64,000 nt of DNA from Brachionus koreanus (lineage: Eukaryota > Rotifera > Eurotatoria > Ploima > Brachionidae). Under the pieces are notes generated by a model. That model ran no database searches, had not been told where the DNA came from, and saw only the letters and a program-made list of their open reading frames with translations. Made by a program: the position numbers and the translations under genes. Numbering within the stretch: the stretch's first letter is position 1; the number at the start of each line of letters is the position of its first letter. This document shows, piece after piece, positions 1-10,000 of this stretch. Location: contig PJRA01000263.1 of the NCBI GenBank assembly GCA_016987375.1, positions 5,215,953 to 5,279,952 of the forward strand, written 5' to 3'.

Positions 1-416
1 AATAGAAAATATTATGAAATTATTTAATTTTTTTATAAAATAATTTTATTTTCATTGAAAAAAAGTATTAAATAAGAATTAAATAAAAGGGTCAAAGTCA
101 TCCGGTTTTTGAGTGTTAAAACAATTTTTTTTTAAATAATTAATTGATTCAAATAATTCATAAAAATATTATTTTTTGAAATTTTAGCAGAGGCAATAAT
201 GTGCTCATCTCTTTTATTAAAGGAATAAATACACATATGTTAGAATAGAATTAATATACTAGAATAGACTTATATTTTTCTAAAATTAAACAGAACATAT
301 TTTTCAGGTAAATACTACATACTAACATGGACAAATAATTTTTTTTTATAAGATGAAATAAATATTTTCAATAAAAAAAAATTTTAATTTTTTCTCTGGC
401 GTTAATTTATAGGAAA

Positions 417-1280
417 ATGTCAGAAAACAACGATGGATTTATTCAAGTGAAATCAAAAAAGAAACAAAGAAAAAATTTCAAAAATTCTAATCAATTATGT
501 GAGAACATGAACATTAATCCCGATTCAGTTGACGTGGATGAATTAATACTTAGAATAAATAATCTTAAAAGTCAACTAATTTCCCACGATTATGAATTAT
601 ACGTATCCAAATTTTTATTCAATTTAGACAATATTTTAAGCAATCATTTTTCAAAATTTTCTATTGAGAGGATAAATGTTTTGTGCTTTGGCTTGGGAAG
701 TTTCGAAGAGAATCTATCATCGAGATATCAGTTGGCTCTTCTTTTGATAATTGTCGATCGTTTGAAAGAACAAGCTGAAGTTGTAATCAAAGAAATTTTT
801 GACCCTTTATTCAATTCAATTGACAAGCATGTGCTGGAAAAAATTTTGGACTACAAATACTCGGATATTAATTCAAAATGCTTGCAAAAAATTGAAATAA
901 ATTCAAATTGTTTAACATTGGCTTTTATGCCACACTGTCCCAAAGCATTATATAACAATTTTTTATTTGCTAATTGGAGCAAAGCTCATCTTGAAAGCGT
1001 ATTAATTGTTGGAAACAGCTTTAGAACCATGCAATCATTAAACAATGAGGAAAATTTTGCCAAAAATTATCGTTATTTGAATGAAAGTTTGAAATTCAAT
1101 TATGAAAATAAAATAGAAACAAACTGTGACCTAACGAATGCTTTTTATGACTTGAGTTTTGTAATGTTTCGGCCAAATCAAATTGAAAAATTATCAATTG
1201 ATTTTTATCATGAAGATTTTGATTTAAAATCACTTATAGATCCAATTTATGACATAAATGAAGACTTGATTATTAATTAA
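417..1280 (+). CDS. SRR1-like domain protein
   Basis: Single open frame of 287 residues. The SRR1 family signature is visible in order: a beta-strand/glycine motif VLCFGLGSF at residues 88-96 followed by SSRYQLALLL (101-110), then MPHCPKALYNNFLFANW (171-187), then LIVGNSF (196-202). These match the conserved core of SRR1/SRRD proteins, linked in plants and animals to circadian or heme-related regulation; the biochemical activity is not settled. The first 40 residues are lysine- and asparagine-rich and probably disordered. Length is close to the usual 250-340. The ATG at 417 is preceded by a pyrimidine-rich stretch ending in ttatag, so a 5' UTR splice acceptor just upstream is likely. An AATAAA lies 11 nt after the stop. 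Family identity is firm; function in this organism is inferred. Confidence 0.9.
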   Translation: MSENNDGFIQVKSKKKQRKNFKNSNQLCENMNINPDSVDVDELILRINNLKSQLISHDYELYVSKFLFNLDNILSNHFSKFSIERINVLCFGLGSFEENLSSRYQLALLLIIVDRLKEQAEVVIKEIFDPLFNSIDKHVLEKILDYKYSDINSKCLQKIEINSNCLTLAFMPHCPKALYNNFLFANWSKAHLESVLIVGNSFRTMQSLNNEENFAKNYRYLNESLKFNYENKIETNCDLTNAFYDLSFVMFRPNQIEKLSIDFYHEDFDLKSLIDPIYDINEDLIIN

Positions 1281-1290
1281 AAAAGTTTGA

Positions 1291-1296
1291 AATAAA
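1291..1296 (+). promoter_or_regulatory. Polyadenylation signal of the SRR1-like gene
   Basis: Canonical AATAAA 11 nt past the stop codon. In DNA this AT-rich the hexamer is common, so position is the main support. Confidence 0.5.
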
Positions 1297-1299
1297 AAT

Positions 1300-2430
1300 T
1301 TTAATTTTTTTGCCTCCATTCTTTAATTGATGGGCTGAAAATAAGTAATCAAAAATTAGTAATCAAAACAAATCACTCAATATTTTGCAGAATGAAAATA
1401 ATATTTTTAAATTTTCATATTTTTGGATTTTTTGTGCAATATTTAAGATTTTTTTAAATTTTATTTTTGTTTACCAAATAATTTGAGAGTATTTTTTTAA
1501 TTTTGTGAAAAATTATACAAAAAATCAAAAAATGTGAAAATGTAAAATTATTTTCATTTTGCCCAATATTGTCATTTTATAAAATGATCAATTATTTCAT
1601 CATAATATCGGCAAAAATCTTTCAAGAGCTCTCTTAAATATTTTCAATTTTTTTAATAATTTTTCTTTAACAAGTCGCTAAATTTATTTTCAAATAGAAT
1701 CAATAAACCATATTTGCTTTTAACGTCACATTTAATGCTCATGAACATAGTTGTGCGCTTTTATATTATGTAAGTTTCATAGATAGTTAAAATGAAAATT
1801 ATTATCATAAAATCTATAAGAATCTTTAGTTTCAAATAATTTTTAAATTAGAGATAATGACAATAAAAATACAAAATAGAAAGCATGATATTTACATCCA
1901 ATTTAATTTTTTTTTGAATTTTTAATTTTCACGATAAGCATGCTTGGTTTGGAACAACAGCAAGTTGATTGAAAGTTTTTATGAACACTAAATGTCATCA
2001 TTAGAATAAAATAATACTTGTAAGTTATACGGATTAACAGGATGATAAGTAAATCTTTAATATTAAATAAAAAAATCTGATCAATATTAAAATTACTTGT
2101 TTGACATTTCAATTATTCTTAAACAGTTATCAAAAGTAAAAGATCTGACTCATATAAATTGCACTGAACACGATTTAGCATCCAATGTTCTGTTGATTGA
2201 TGATGCATTATTCGTATTTCAATTTGTCCATGGGACTTAAACTTTTATTAAATAAATAATTAATAGATTGTTTTCAATTAGAAAATGAATTAGGTGAATG
2301 CTATATTTTCATAATTTGAACTTTTGAACTCTTAAAGTGTATGTGTGCTGTTAAATTATTGTCTTGTTAATGCAAGAGTCAATGACTAGCGTCATTTAAT
2401 TAAACTGTATCTTGTAACATTTGAAAAGTT
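1300..2430. other. Intergenic AT-rich stretch, no gene seen
   Basis: Low-complexity A/T runs on both strands. The only ORF of note (1903-2112, minus) has no family-like composition and no coding context. Confidence 0.6.
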
Positions 2431-2452
2431 TAGTTTTGTACCTTTCAACAAT

Positions 2453-2691
2453 AAAAGCTACCGCTGACAATCCTAAGTAAACAATAAAACATATAAATTT
2501 TCGACTGGGTAAAATTTTCAGTGTAGATGATCAACTCGATACAGTAGCCTCTGTGTCAGATCGGAGCTGTTGCTCAAAAAAGGTACTTGAAAAGGAGATG
2601 AGCTCCTCCCCATTATCCACTAGGATAGAATAGGGTTAAAAAAAAAAGCTACCGCTGACAATCCTAAGTTAGCAATAAAACATATAAATTT
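2453..2691 (+). mobile_element. Short retroelement-like insertion between 48-bp direct repeats
   Basis: A 48-bp sequence containing AGCTACCGCTGACAATCCTA occurs at 2453-2500 and again at 2644-2691 with about two mismatches. Between them lies a 143-bp insert ending in an A run of about ten. The simplest reading is a retroposed, poly(A)-tailed insert with a very long target-site duplication. Part of the insert (GATGAGCTCC, then CCACTAGGATAG) recurs at 4.7 kb and, inverted, at 8.5 kb, so it belongs to a dispersed SINE- or LINE-tail family. Confidence 0.6.
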
Positions 2692-2936
2692 CTTCAATAA
2701 CAAAATACCAATCAATTAAGTAATAATAGAATAACTTTTTGATTTAATTTTTAGGACAGGTTCTTGAGAAAAATAAATATAAAAAACACATATTCTTAAA
2801 TACAACCTAACAATTTTTTCTTTTTTTCCTGAACTACCAAATTTTTAAACATGTCTAACTTCTAGATATTTCAACAGATAGTTTATAAATTTTCTTTTTA
2901 TTTATTTATTTTTATTTTTTATATATATTTATATTA

Positions 2937-2980
2937 TGAAGGAGCATTAGCTCGATACAGTTAAACAAATAAAAAAAAAA
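2937..2980 (+). repeat. Dispersed hairpin-tail repeat, copy 1
   Basis: Contains GAAGGAGCATTAGCTCGATA, followed by ACAAATAAA and an A run. GAGC-ATTA-GCTC can form a short stem-loop. Two more copies lie at 3096-3135 and 49007-49045, all in the same orientation and each ending in an AATAAA plus A-rich tail. It looks like the 3' terminus of a non-LTR retrotransposon family. Confidence 0.55.
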
Positions 2981-3095
2981 TACTGTCACTCTCTATTTAC
3001 TATATCTATTTTTTTCTTTTTAAATCATTTTTACTACATTTTATTTTTATTATTTTAAATTTTCTTTATTTTTTATTTTATCTTTTTTTTTTAAT

Positions 3096-3135
3096 CTGAA
3101 GGAGCATTAGTTCGATACAAAAAACAAATAAATAT
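3096..3135 (+). repeat. Dispersed hairpin-tail repeat, copy 2
   Basis: CTGAAGGAGCATTAGTTCGA followed by ACAAATAAAT. Relative to the 2.9-kb copy one stem base is changed so that GAGC pairs with GTTC through a G-U pair. It lies about 140 bp after copy 1. Confidence 0.55.
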
Positions 3136-4692
3136 ATAAATAATGATTAACCGCTTCTTGTCTTATCTTTTAATATTAATGTCTCTCATTACAAGATATT
3201 ATTCATAAATATTAAAAAGCAAATATTTCAATAAAAAAAAGGCTCATTAGAATTAAATACTAAGAAATAAATAGACAATAAATATTAATTATCTAAATTA
3301 GAAAATCTCTATTTTCAAGGTTTGTCAAATTAAAAATATTTAAAAAAAAATTTAAAAAATCTTTGAAATTTTTTGTTTGGGTTTCTTAGAGTTCTTGATT
3401 CTTAGAAATTAAATAAGTTTATCCATCTAAAAGGATTACCTTTGATTTACTTTTATGATATTTAAATTTAAAATTTTTTTTGCCCTTTTTAAATGAGTAA
3501 GAAAAAAATTACCAAATAAAACTTCCAAATTTACAGTTTTTCTAGAGAAATAAATAAGATTTTTCTATTTAGAATTAGAAATTTTTTTATCCTTATAATA
3601 TCTCTATTTTATTATCAAAATTTGTCAAATTATGGTGAATGGGTTAATTATTAAAAAAAAATAGCTTGGGTTATAAATCCTTGTTGTTTGGAATGGAATT
3701 TAGTCATCCCTTTAAGCCAAATGTACTTAGTACTCTATTCAAACAAAAGTTCTCAAAGATTTCCCCTTACCTCCTAAATAGTAAAATGCTGAATCAGATC
3801 AATCTAGATAATAATCAAGAAAGATGGCAAAGACTTACTAGTAACTATATATCTTAATAACAGATCTAGTAAAACACAACCGCTCAAATAAGTGAGGGCT
3901 TATTCTGTAAAGGTATTCCTAGACCGACCCTGGTGGGTATACTTCAAAAGCCTTATTTAAGCTGTGCATACTGTAAATTAAGATTTCTCATAAATTAACA
4001 TAAATAAATGAATCCATTTAATTAAAAAAGGAAAAAAAAAATAATAAAAATATTTTTTTTATTGTTATTGCAAAATGTTATTGCTTTTTAAAAAACTTCA
4101 ACTAGACTAAGAGTCTAGCGTTGATTTTTTTTGATTAAACATTTAATTTTTTTTATTTTTGATTTTCTTGATAAAATTTAAAAAAAATATCCTTAAGAAT
4201 AAAAATAATTAATATTATAGAGTTTATTTTTCAATCATTTTTTTTTTATGGGAGCGAATCACTTATACTCAAAATCAAAAAAATTTATATATAAACACCA
4301 CCTTATTTAAAATTCAATATTGGATGTAAATATTTGATTATATCTTTTTAAAGTGAAATATGTAAGTAAGAACTTTTACTTTACTTTTAATATGAAAAGA
4401 ATTGAAAATTATTTTAGAGAATAGCATTTAATGATTTTTAAAATGAATTGGCTAAACACCTCTTAAAAAATTTACTTTACAAGAGTCATTTATATATAGA
4501 AGAAAGAATAAAAATAATATCGAAAAATTCGTTGAAAAAAGATAATTTTAATAATACTATAGTTAAAAAATTCAATTTAAAAATATTTTTGTTTAAAATT
4601 TAATTCAAACAGCTTTATTAAATAATTTTTGTTTATTGTTTTTTTTTTGAATTTTTCTTTTTTTAAATCAATTTGAATATCTGTTATCTAAA

Positions 4693-4740
4693 TTGGAAAC
4701 GAAGATGAGCCCATTTCTTTTTATTCACTAGGATAGATAA
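4693..4740 (+). repeat. Fragment of the SINE/LINE-tail family
   Basis: Shares GAAACGAAGATGAGC and, 14 nt later, CACTAGGATAGA with the insert at 2.5 kb. Only the tail portion is recognisable and it is diverged. Confidence 0.4.
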
Positions 4741-5121
4741 ACAGCAAAATATTACTAATATTATCTAAATCAAATAGAATTAATAAAACGAGAGTGCTTT
4801 TAAACATTCAATAAACTAAAATCTAATTTGATGGAGTAAAAACATATAGAAATTTATAGGTTTTAACTTTTTTTTCAATTTTTTTTTGTTCTAAAGTAAA
4901 TTTAAAAAGGATTGAGGATTTAGACATTTTAATATTTTGATTCTTAATAATCTGAATTTTTTATTATGAAAGGTTTTGTTCTATATCTTATCGATTTGGA
5001 ACATTTTGATAATTTTATTTACAACTATATTATATTAAAAAAAAGGAAAGAAAACGCTGTCAATTATTTTTAAATATCTTATAAAAATATTTTTATAAAA
5101 ATTTAGATTTAATGAAAAATA

Positions 5122-5451
5122 AGGTCGGTAAGAGTGTAGTCTGAATTGAGTTACGGCATATATTACTATATGCCGTCTTGCTAATCGCACTGCAGCAGCC
5201 AGCTACGCCACATTCTCAACTAGAATCCGTGTCCATAGCATCATTTGCATTCAAAACAAATACAAAATCTTGTGCCTCTTGTACGAGAACACGGATCAAG
5301 TTATCCAAGCTTTGGAAATTTCTGTGCAACGCCAGGACGTTTAAGCAGGACCCTTCTGGAGTCTTGAACAGCTTTTCACTCAGACCTTCCCAAGAATAAA
5401 TAAGTGATCAAACACTTTTAGTGTATCCTATAGCAAGCATCCTACCGACCT
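5122..5451. mobile_element. TIR element (330 bp) with GC-rich codable core
   Basis: The ends are inverted repeats beginning AGGTCGGTA, flanked on both sides by TA, which fits a TA target duplication of the Tc1/mariner type. Next to the left end sits a perfect 10-bp-stem hairpin (ACGGCATATA, 4-nt loop, complement). The core at about 5185-5400 has far higher GC than its surroundings. On the minus strand it reads as an open frame of about 60 codons with protein-like composition (for example CLNVLALHRNFQSLDNL), with no similarity to transposases I know. It may be a captured exon or gene fragment; I cannot name the source gene. Confidence 0.65.
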
Positions 5452-5676
5452 TAAAATAAACATTTTTTTAAATTTATTTATATTTTAGATTTAGAAATTT
5501 ATTTAGCAACTGGTATATTTAACATAAAAAAGAGATGGCAGATTTAAATTGAATAATTTTTTACCCACGTTGAAATTATTTTGAAATATTTGAAATTAGG
5601 AGATATCAAATGAACGCGTATATGTTAAAAAAAATTTAATTTGAAAAGTAGAAGAAAATACTTAGGTAAAATAAAA

Positions 5677-6973
5677 ATGAGTACAGAAATTGTTGAACAG
5701 GCGGTTCAAGACCTAAAAGTAGAGGAAAAAAATTTAGAAGAGCAAGAAGATGTTGTTGATCCATGGAATGTGACTTCTTCTTCAGATGCGGGCGTCAATT
5801 ATGACAAATTAATAGTGAAATTTGGCTCATCAAAGATCGATCAAGATCTTATAAGCCGAATGGAGTCAATCATTAACCAGCCAGTGCACTATTTTCTACG
5901 CCGAGGCATTTTCTTTTCTCATCGCGACATGCATACTATTTTGACTCTTTATGAGCAAAAAAAACCTTTTTTTTTGTACACTGGCCGTGGACCTTCTTCT
6001 GAAGCCATGCATTTAGGACATTTGATTCCGTTTGTATTTACAAAATGGTTGCAAGATGTTTTTAATGTGCCATTGGTAATTCAAATGACAGACGATGAAA
6101 AATTTTTATGGAAAGATTTGACACTTGAAGAGGCGAATCGTTTGGCTTACGAAAACGCCAAAGACATTATTGCATGTGGTTTTGATCCGGAGAAAACATT
6201 TCTATTTAGCAATTTGGATTTTATGGGTCAGTGCTCTAATTTTTACAAGAACATTTGTAGAGTGCAAAAATGCGTAAACGTAAATCAGGTCAAAAACATT
6301 TTTGGCTTTACAGATGCGGACTGCATTGGCAAAATGGGCTTTCCAGCCATTCAAGCGGCACCTAGTTTTAGCTCATCATTTCCTTTTATTTTCAATGAGC
6401 GTAAAGATATACCGTGTCTGATTCCTTGTGCAATTGACCAAGTATAACTAGAATATTTATTTAAATGGGCAAAATTTCTATTTTAGAATAAAGGACCCGT
6501 ATTTTAGGATGACAAGAGATGTAGCGCCAAGACTTGGCTTTCAGAAACCTGCATTGATTCATTCGGTATTTTTCCCTGCTTTGCAAGGCGCCAAGTCAAA
6601 AATGAGTGCTTCTGATGTCAATTCATCGATATTTTTAACCGATAGTCCAAAACAAATAAAAGATAAAATTAACAAATATGCTTTTAGTGGAGGTGGCCAA
6701 ACAGTCGAAGAGCATCGTGCCAATGGAGGAAATTGTGACGTTGATGTCTCATACCAATACTTGAAATTTTTCATGGACAATGATGAGCGTTTGGAAGAAA
6801 TAAGAAAAACTTATACAAGTGGTGAATTGTTGACCGGTTTTTTGAAAAAAGAATTGATAGAAGTTTTACAAAAGTTGATTGCTGATCATCAACAAAGAAG
6901 AAGTCAAGTTACTGACCAAGTTGTTAGGCAATATATGCAACCAAGAAAATTAAAATTTGCTTTTTCTTCTTAA
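5677..6973 (+). CDS. WARS1: Tryptophanyl-tRNA synthetase, cytoplasmic
   Basis: Charges tRNA(Trp) with tryptophan using ATP. Two coding exons, 5677-6441 and 6494-6973, joined across a 52-nt GT-AG intron that restores [14 protein letters not shown], the expected family sequence; total 414 residues. Class I motifs are present: the HIGH-type HLGH at residues 112-115 and KMSAS at 291-295. Other landmarks are [24 protein letters not shown] and GGNCDVDVS. The C-terminus ends in the family-typical PRKLKF region. The first 25 residues are acidic, and the N-terminal WHEP helix-turn-helix domain found in vertebrate WARS1 is absent, which explains the shorter length. The ATG at 5677 is the first in frame; an upstream extension to 5641 would need a TTG start. 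AATAAA lies at 7000. Confidence 0.97.
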
Positions 6974-6999
6974 ATTTTTATTTAATCCTCTCTTGAAAT

Positions 7000-7005
7000 A
7001 ATAAA
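7000..7005 (+). promoter_or_regulatory. Polyadenylation signal of WARS1
   Basis: AATAAA 27 nt after the stop codon, followed by a T-rich stretch. Confidence 0.6.
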
Positions 7006-7009
7006 GTTT

Positions 7010-10000
7010 ATTATTATTAAATTTATTTTTGTTCTTTCTAGAAAATTTTAATTAAAAAAAGTTCCTCAACGTAATTTTTTGTGGTGAGAAGAAATTAGTT
7101 TTTTTTAAAAATATTTTTGAAAAAATTACATTTGTCAGTCAGTCAACTAACTACTCTTTAGTTTGTATTGCATAGTTTTGGTGAGTTTTTCAACAAAATA
7201 TTTTATAACATTGATCCAAAATAAAAATTGTGTTAAAAAGTTAAAAATTTAGTTTCTTGTCACACAACATAGGTTGTCCGAACTTAAATCGATTTTTGTA
7301 ACATCAAGTATTCACGATGATTTGGTATATTTGAAAGATATAATTAAATCGAATCAACCTTATAAAAATTAACTAATTAAATAAATTATATTGTTACTTA
7401 ATTACATTTTTCCATTTTTACTTCATCAAGCTATGAGGTCTTGGACTTGGACTCATAATTATCAAAAACCTAATTGTAAATGAGTTCCAAAAAGCAAATC
7501 TAAACAATTATTTAAAAAAAATAATAAAATCGATTTTACATTCTTCTATGAAATACCTGATTATTAAGTTTGATTATTTTAAATCACCTCTTATCAGTCT
7601 TATCATTATAGAAAACTAAATTTTTTAATATTTGGTAAAATATCTTTAATTAAGCAAGTCATTTAATTTAGATATTGATTAGTGTTGGGTAACAAAAGTG
7701 ACACCCACTGGATCGCCATGTTTTGGTGTTGATCATCTTGATGACTGCTTGTGGAAAATTTTTTTTTTTAAACTTTTTTTCTTATACTGAATTCTTTTAT
7801 CTACAAATTTTTTAAATTTTATTTTTGTACACAGCTAAAAAAAATATTCAGTTGATAGAACTAGAATGTTTGGTTTAACTAAATTTAAATTATGGAAATT
7901 TATCCATTATGGTAAAAAAAAATTTATATCATTAAAAACAGATAAGTATTTTTTATTTATTCAGCTTTTATAAATATTTTGGGCAGATCCTTGACCGGAT
8001 GGAAGTCTTTAAGCCATTCAACAGTTAATATCGAAATTCACTTTAAATTTTGGACAAAATATAAACAGTTTTATTTATTAAAGAAAAATATTTACTTTAA
8101 AGATTATTAATTAGAGATATATAATCTTTTAGAGAATTATCCATTGTTGTTGCTTTAAGTTTCTAATATGAAAACGGATTAAATGAAAAAATTAGAAACA
8201 TATGCTTTTTTTGACAAAAATAGAACTTGAGATTCTTATCTTTTTTCTTCAATTTTTATTTTAAAAACTATTTAAAATATTAAATTATTCTTATTATTTC
8301 TTAAAGTTCTTATTTCTAGTTTATTTTATAATCTAATTATGCTAGTTTTTGTTAGAGTGATTATATAGAATTAGTAAAATATTTCTAATTTTAAATGATT
8401 ACATTAATTCAATTGTGTGAAATACAAATTTTAACACAACATATTAAATAAACTAATTTATTTTTTTTTTTACTATTAATAATAACAATAATTGACCTTT
8501 TTCTATTCTAGTTGATAACGGGGAGGTGCTCATCTCATTTTCCAGTAACATGCGCCCCGCATTTCTCTGATATTTTGAAGATTTTTCCTTCCTCACCGGG
8601 TTCGAACAAAAAAAAACAAAATACTTAGATTTTAAAATTTTTTTTAACTATGCTTCTGAATAATTTTACAATACACTAATTGAATTTTTCTTTAAGGGGT
8701 TTGACTCTAAAAAAACCTAATAGAACAAAAAACAAATTTCAAAATTTGTAAATCTAATTTTCAATAAATAAAATTTTTCATTAAAACTGTTAAGTGTTAA
8801 AATAGTCCACTTTGCATTTTTTTATACATTTTTTATGAATTCATTTTTTTTATAATTTTAATAGATTTTTAGCAATCAATATATGTAGTACCAACATGAG
8901 GTTCTAAGTTTGTTTTTCAAAAATTATATTTTTTAAATAAAATATCGAACAACTGTTATTCATGACGAAAAAATAATTTTTAGAATTTTCAATTTCCTGC
9001 TCTTTAAAGATTTAATCAGGCAAATATTTGCATTAAGAAAACAATATTACATTGACTCTCTCATTATATTTATTCAAAATTCTTTTTGTTTGTAGAAGAT
9101 ATTTGTGACCGTGAAGAAAACTTAAAGACGCATAGATTATTCTTAAAAAACAACTTTCTGCGAAACACAAATATCAATTTAATTTCTAAATGGTACAATT
9201 CTAACAAAATTGAACATTTTTACATATCAAATAAATTTTTGGCAATCATTTCATTATTATATGTAAAAATAATTATCAAAAGAAAAGCTATAATTTTTTA
9301 TTAAAAATATTATTTTTGGATTTCTTTATTATTTTCTTTTGTTAATTTTGCTAGAAGTTGATTCAGTTGACGGTGCAATGATTGTAGTAGAAAATCTTAA
9401 TTTTACTTTTTACTAAATGTTTTTTAGAGTCAAAATTTATAATTCACATAATTTAATTAATGCAATCATTCAAAAATAATTTCTTTCAAAAATAGAAATA
9501 AATCAAATGCTTAATTTAATTCTAATTGTTTTTCTAAGGCGTTTTATCCCTAGGCTAGAATTTCTTCTAAATTAGAGCAAAATCTGTCACTTAATAAAAT
9601 ATATGATTGCTAGTTTATATGATAAAATTTTATGTTTATTAGAAATTAATTAATTAAATCAAATATTTTTAATAATTCAAAAGCCCAATTTTATTTTAAT
9701 TCTGATTTATATGCACTTAGAAATTAATTTTTCTATCGAAAACGAGCAATCGATAAATTTAATTTCTTTATTGAAATAAAAATTTAATTTAAAAAATAAA
9801 AAAAAAAAAAAAAAATAAAAATTGAGAAATAACTATCAAATAGATTAAATATTACCACTTGAATTATTTTCAAAAAAACAAAATCTCTTTTGATCAATGA
9901 AACCCTAAACTAGCTTCAAATAAAAATTTTGAATCATTTGTTCAAACAAAAAATTTACCCAAAAATCAATATTTTTTGTTTCGCACTAGAAAAATCAGAC

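Noticed and set aside
3666..3857. 63-codon ORF followed by a GC-richer patch to about 3960
   Set aside because: No ATG at its start and no family match. It may be transposon debris, but nothing specific supports that.
8590..8606. tRNA gene suggested by the GGTTCGAA-like B box
   Set aside because: No A box, acceptor stem or anticodon arm could be placed. It fits a SINE head better.
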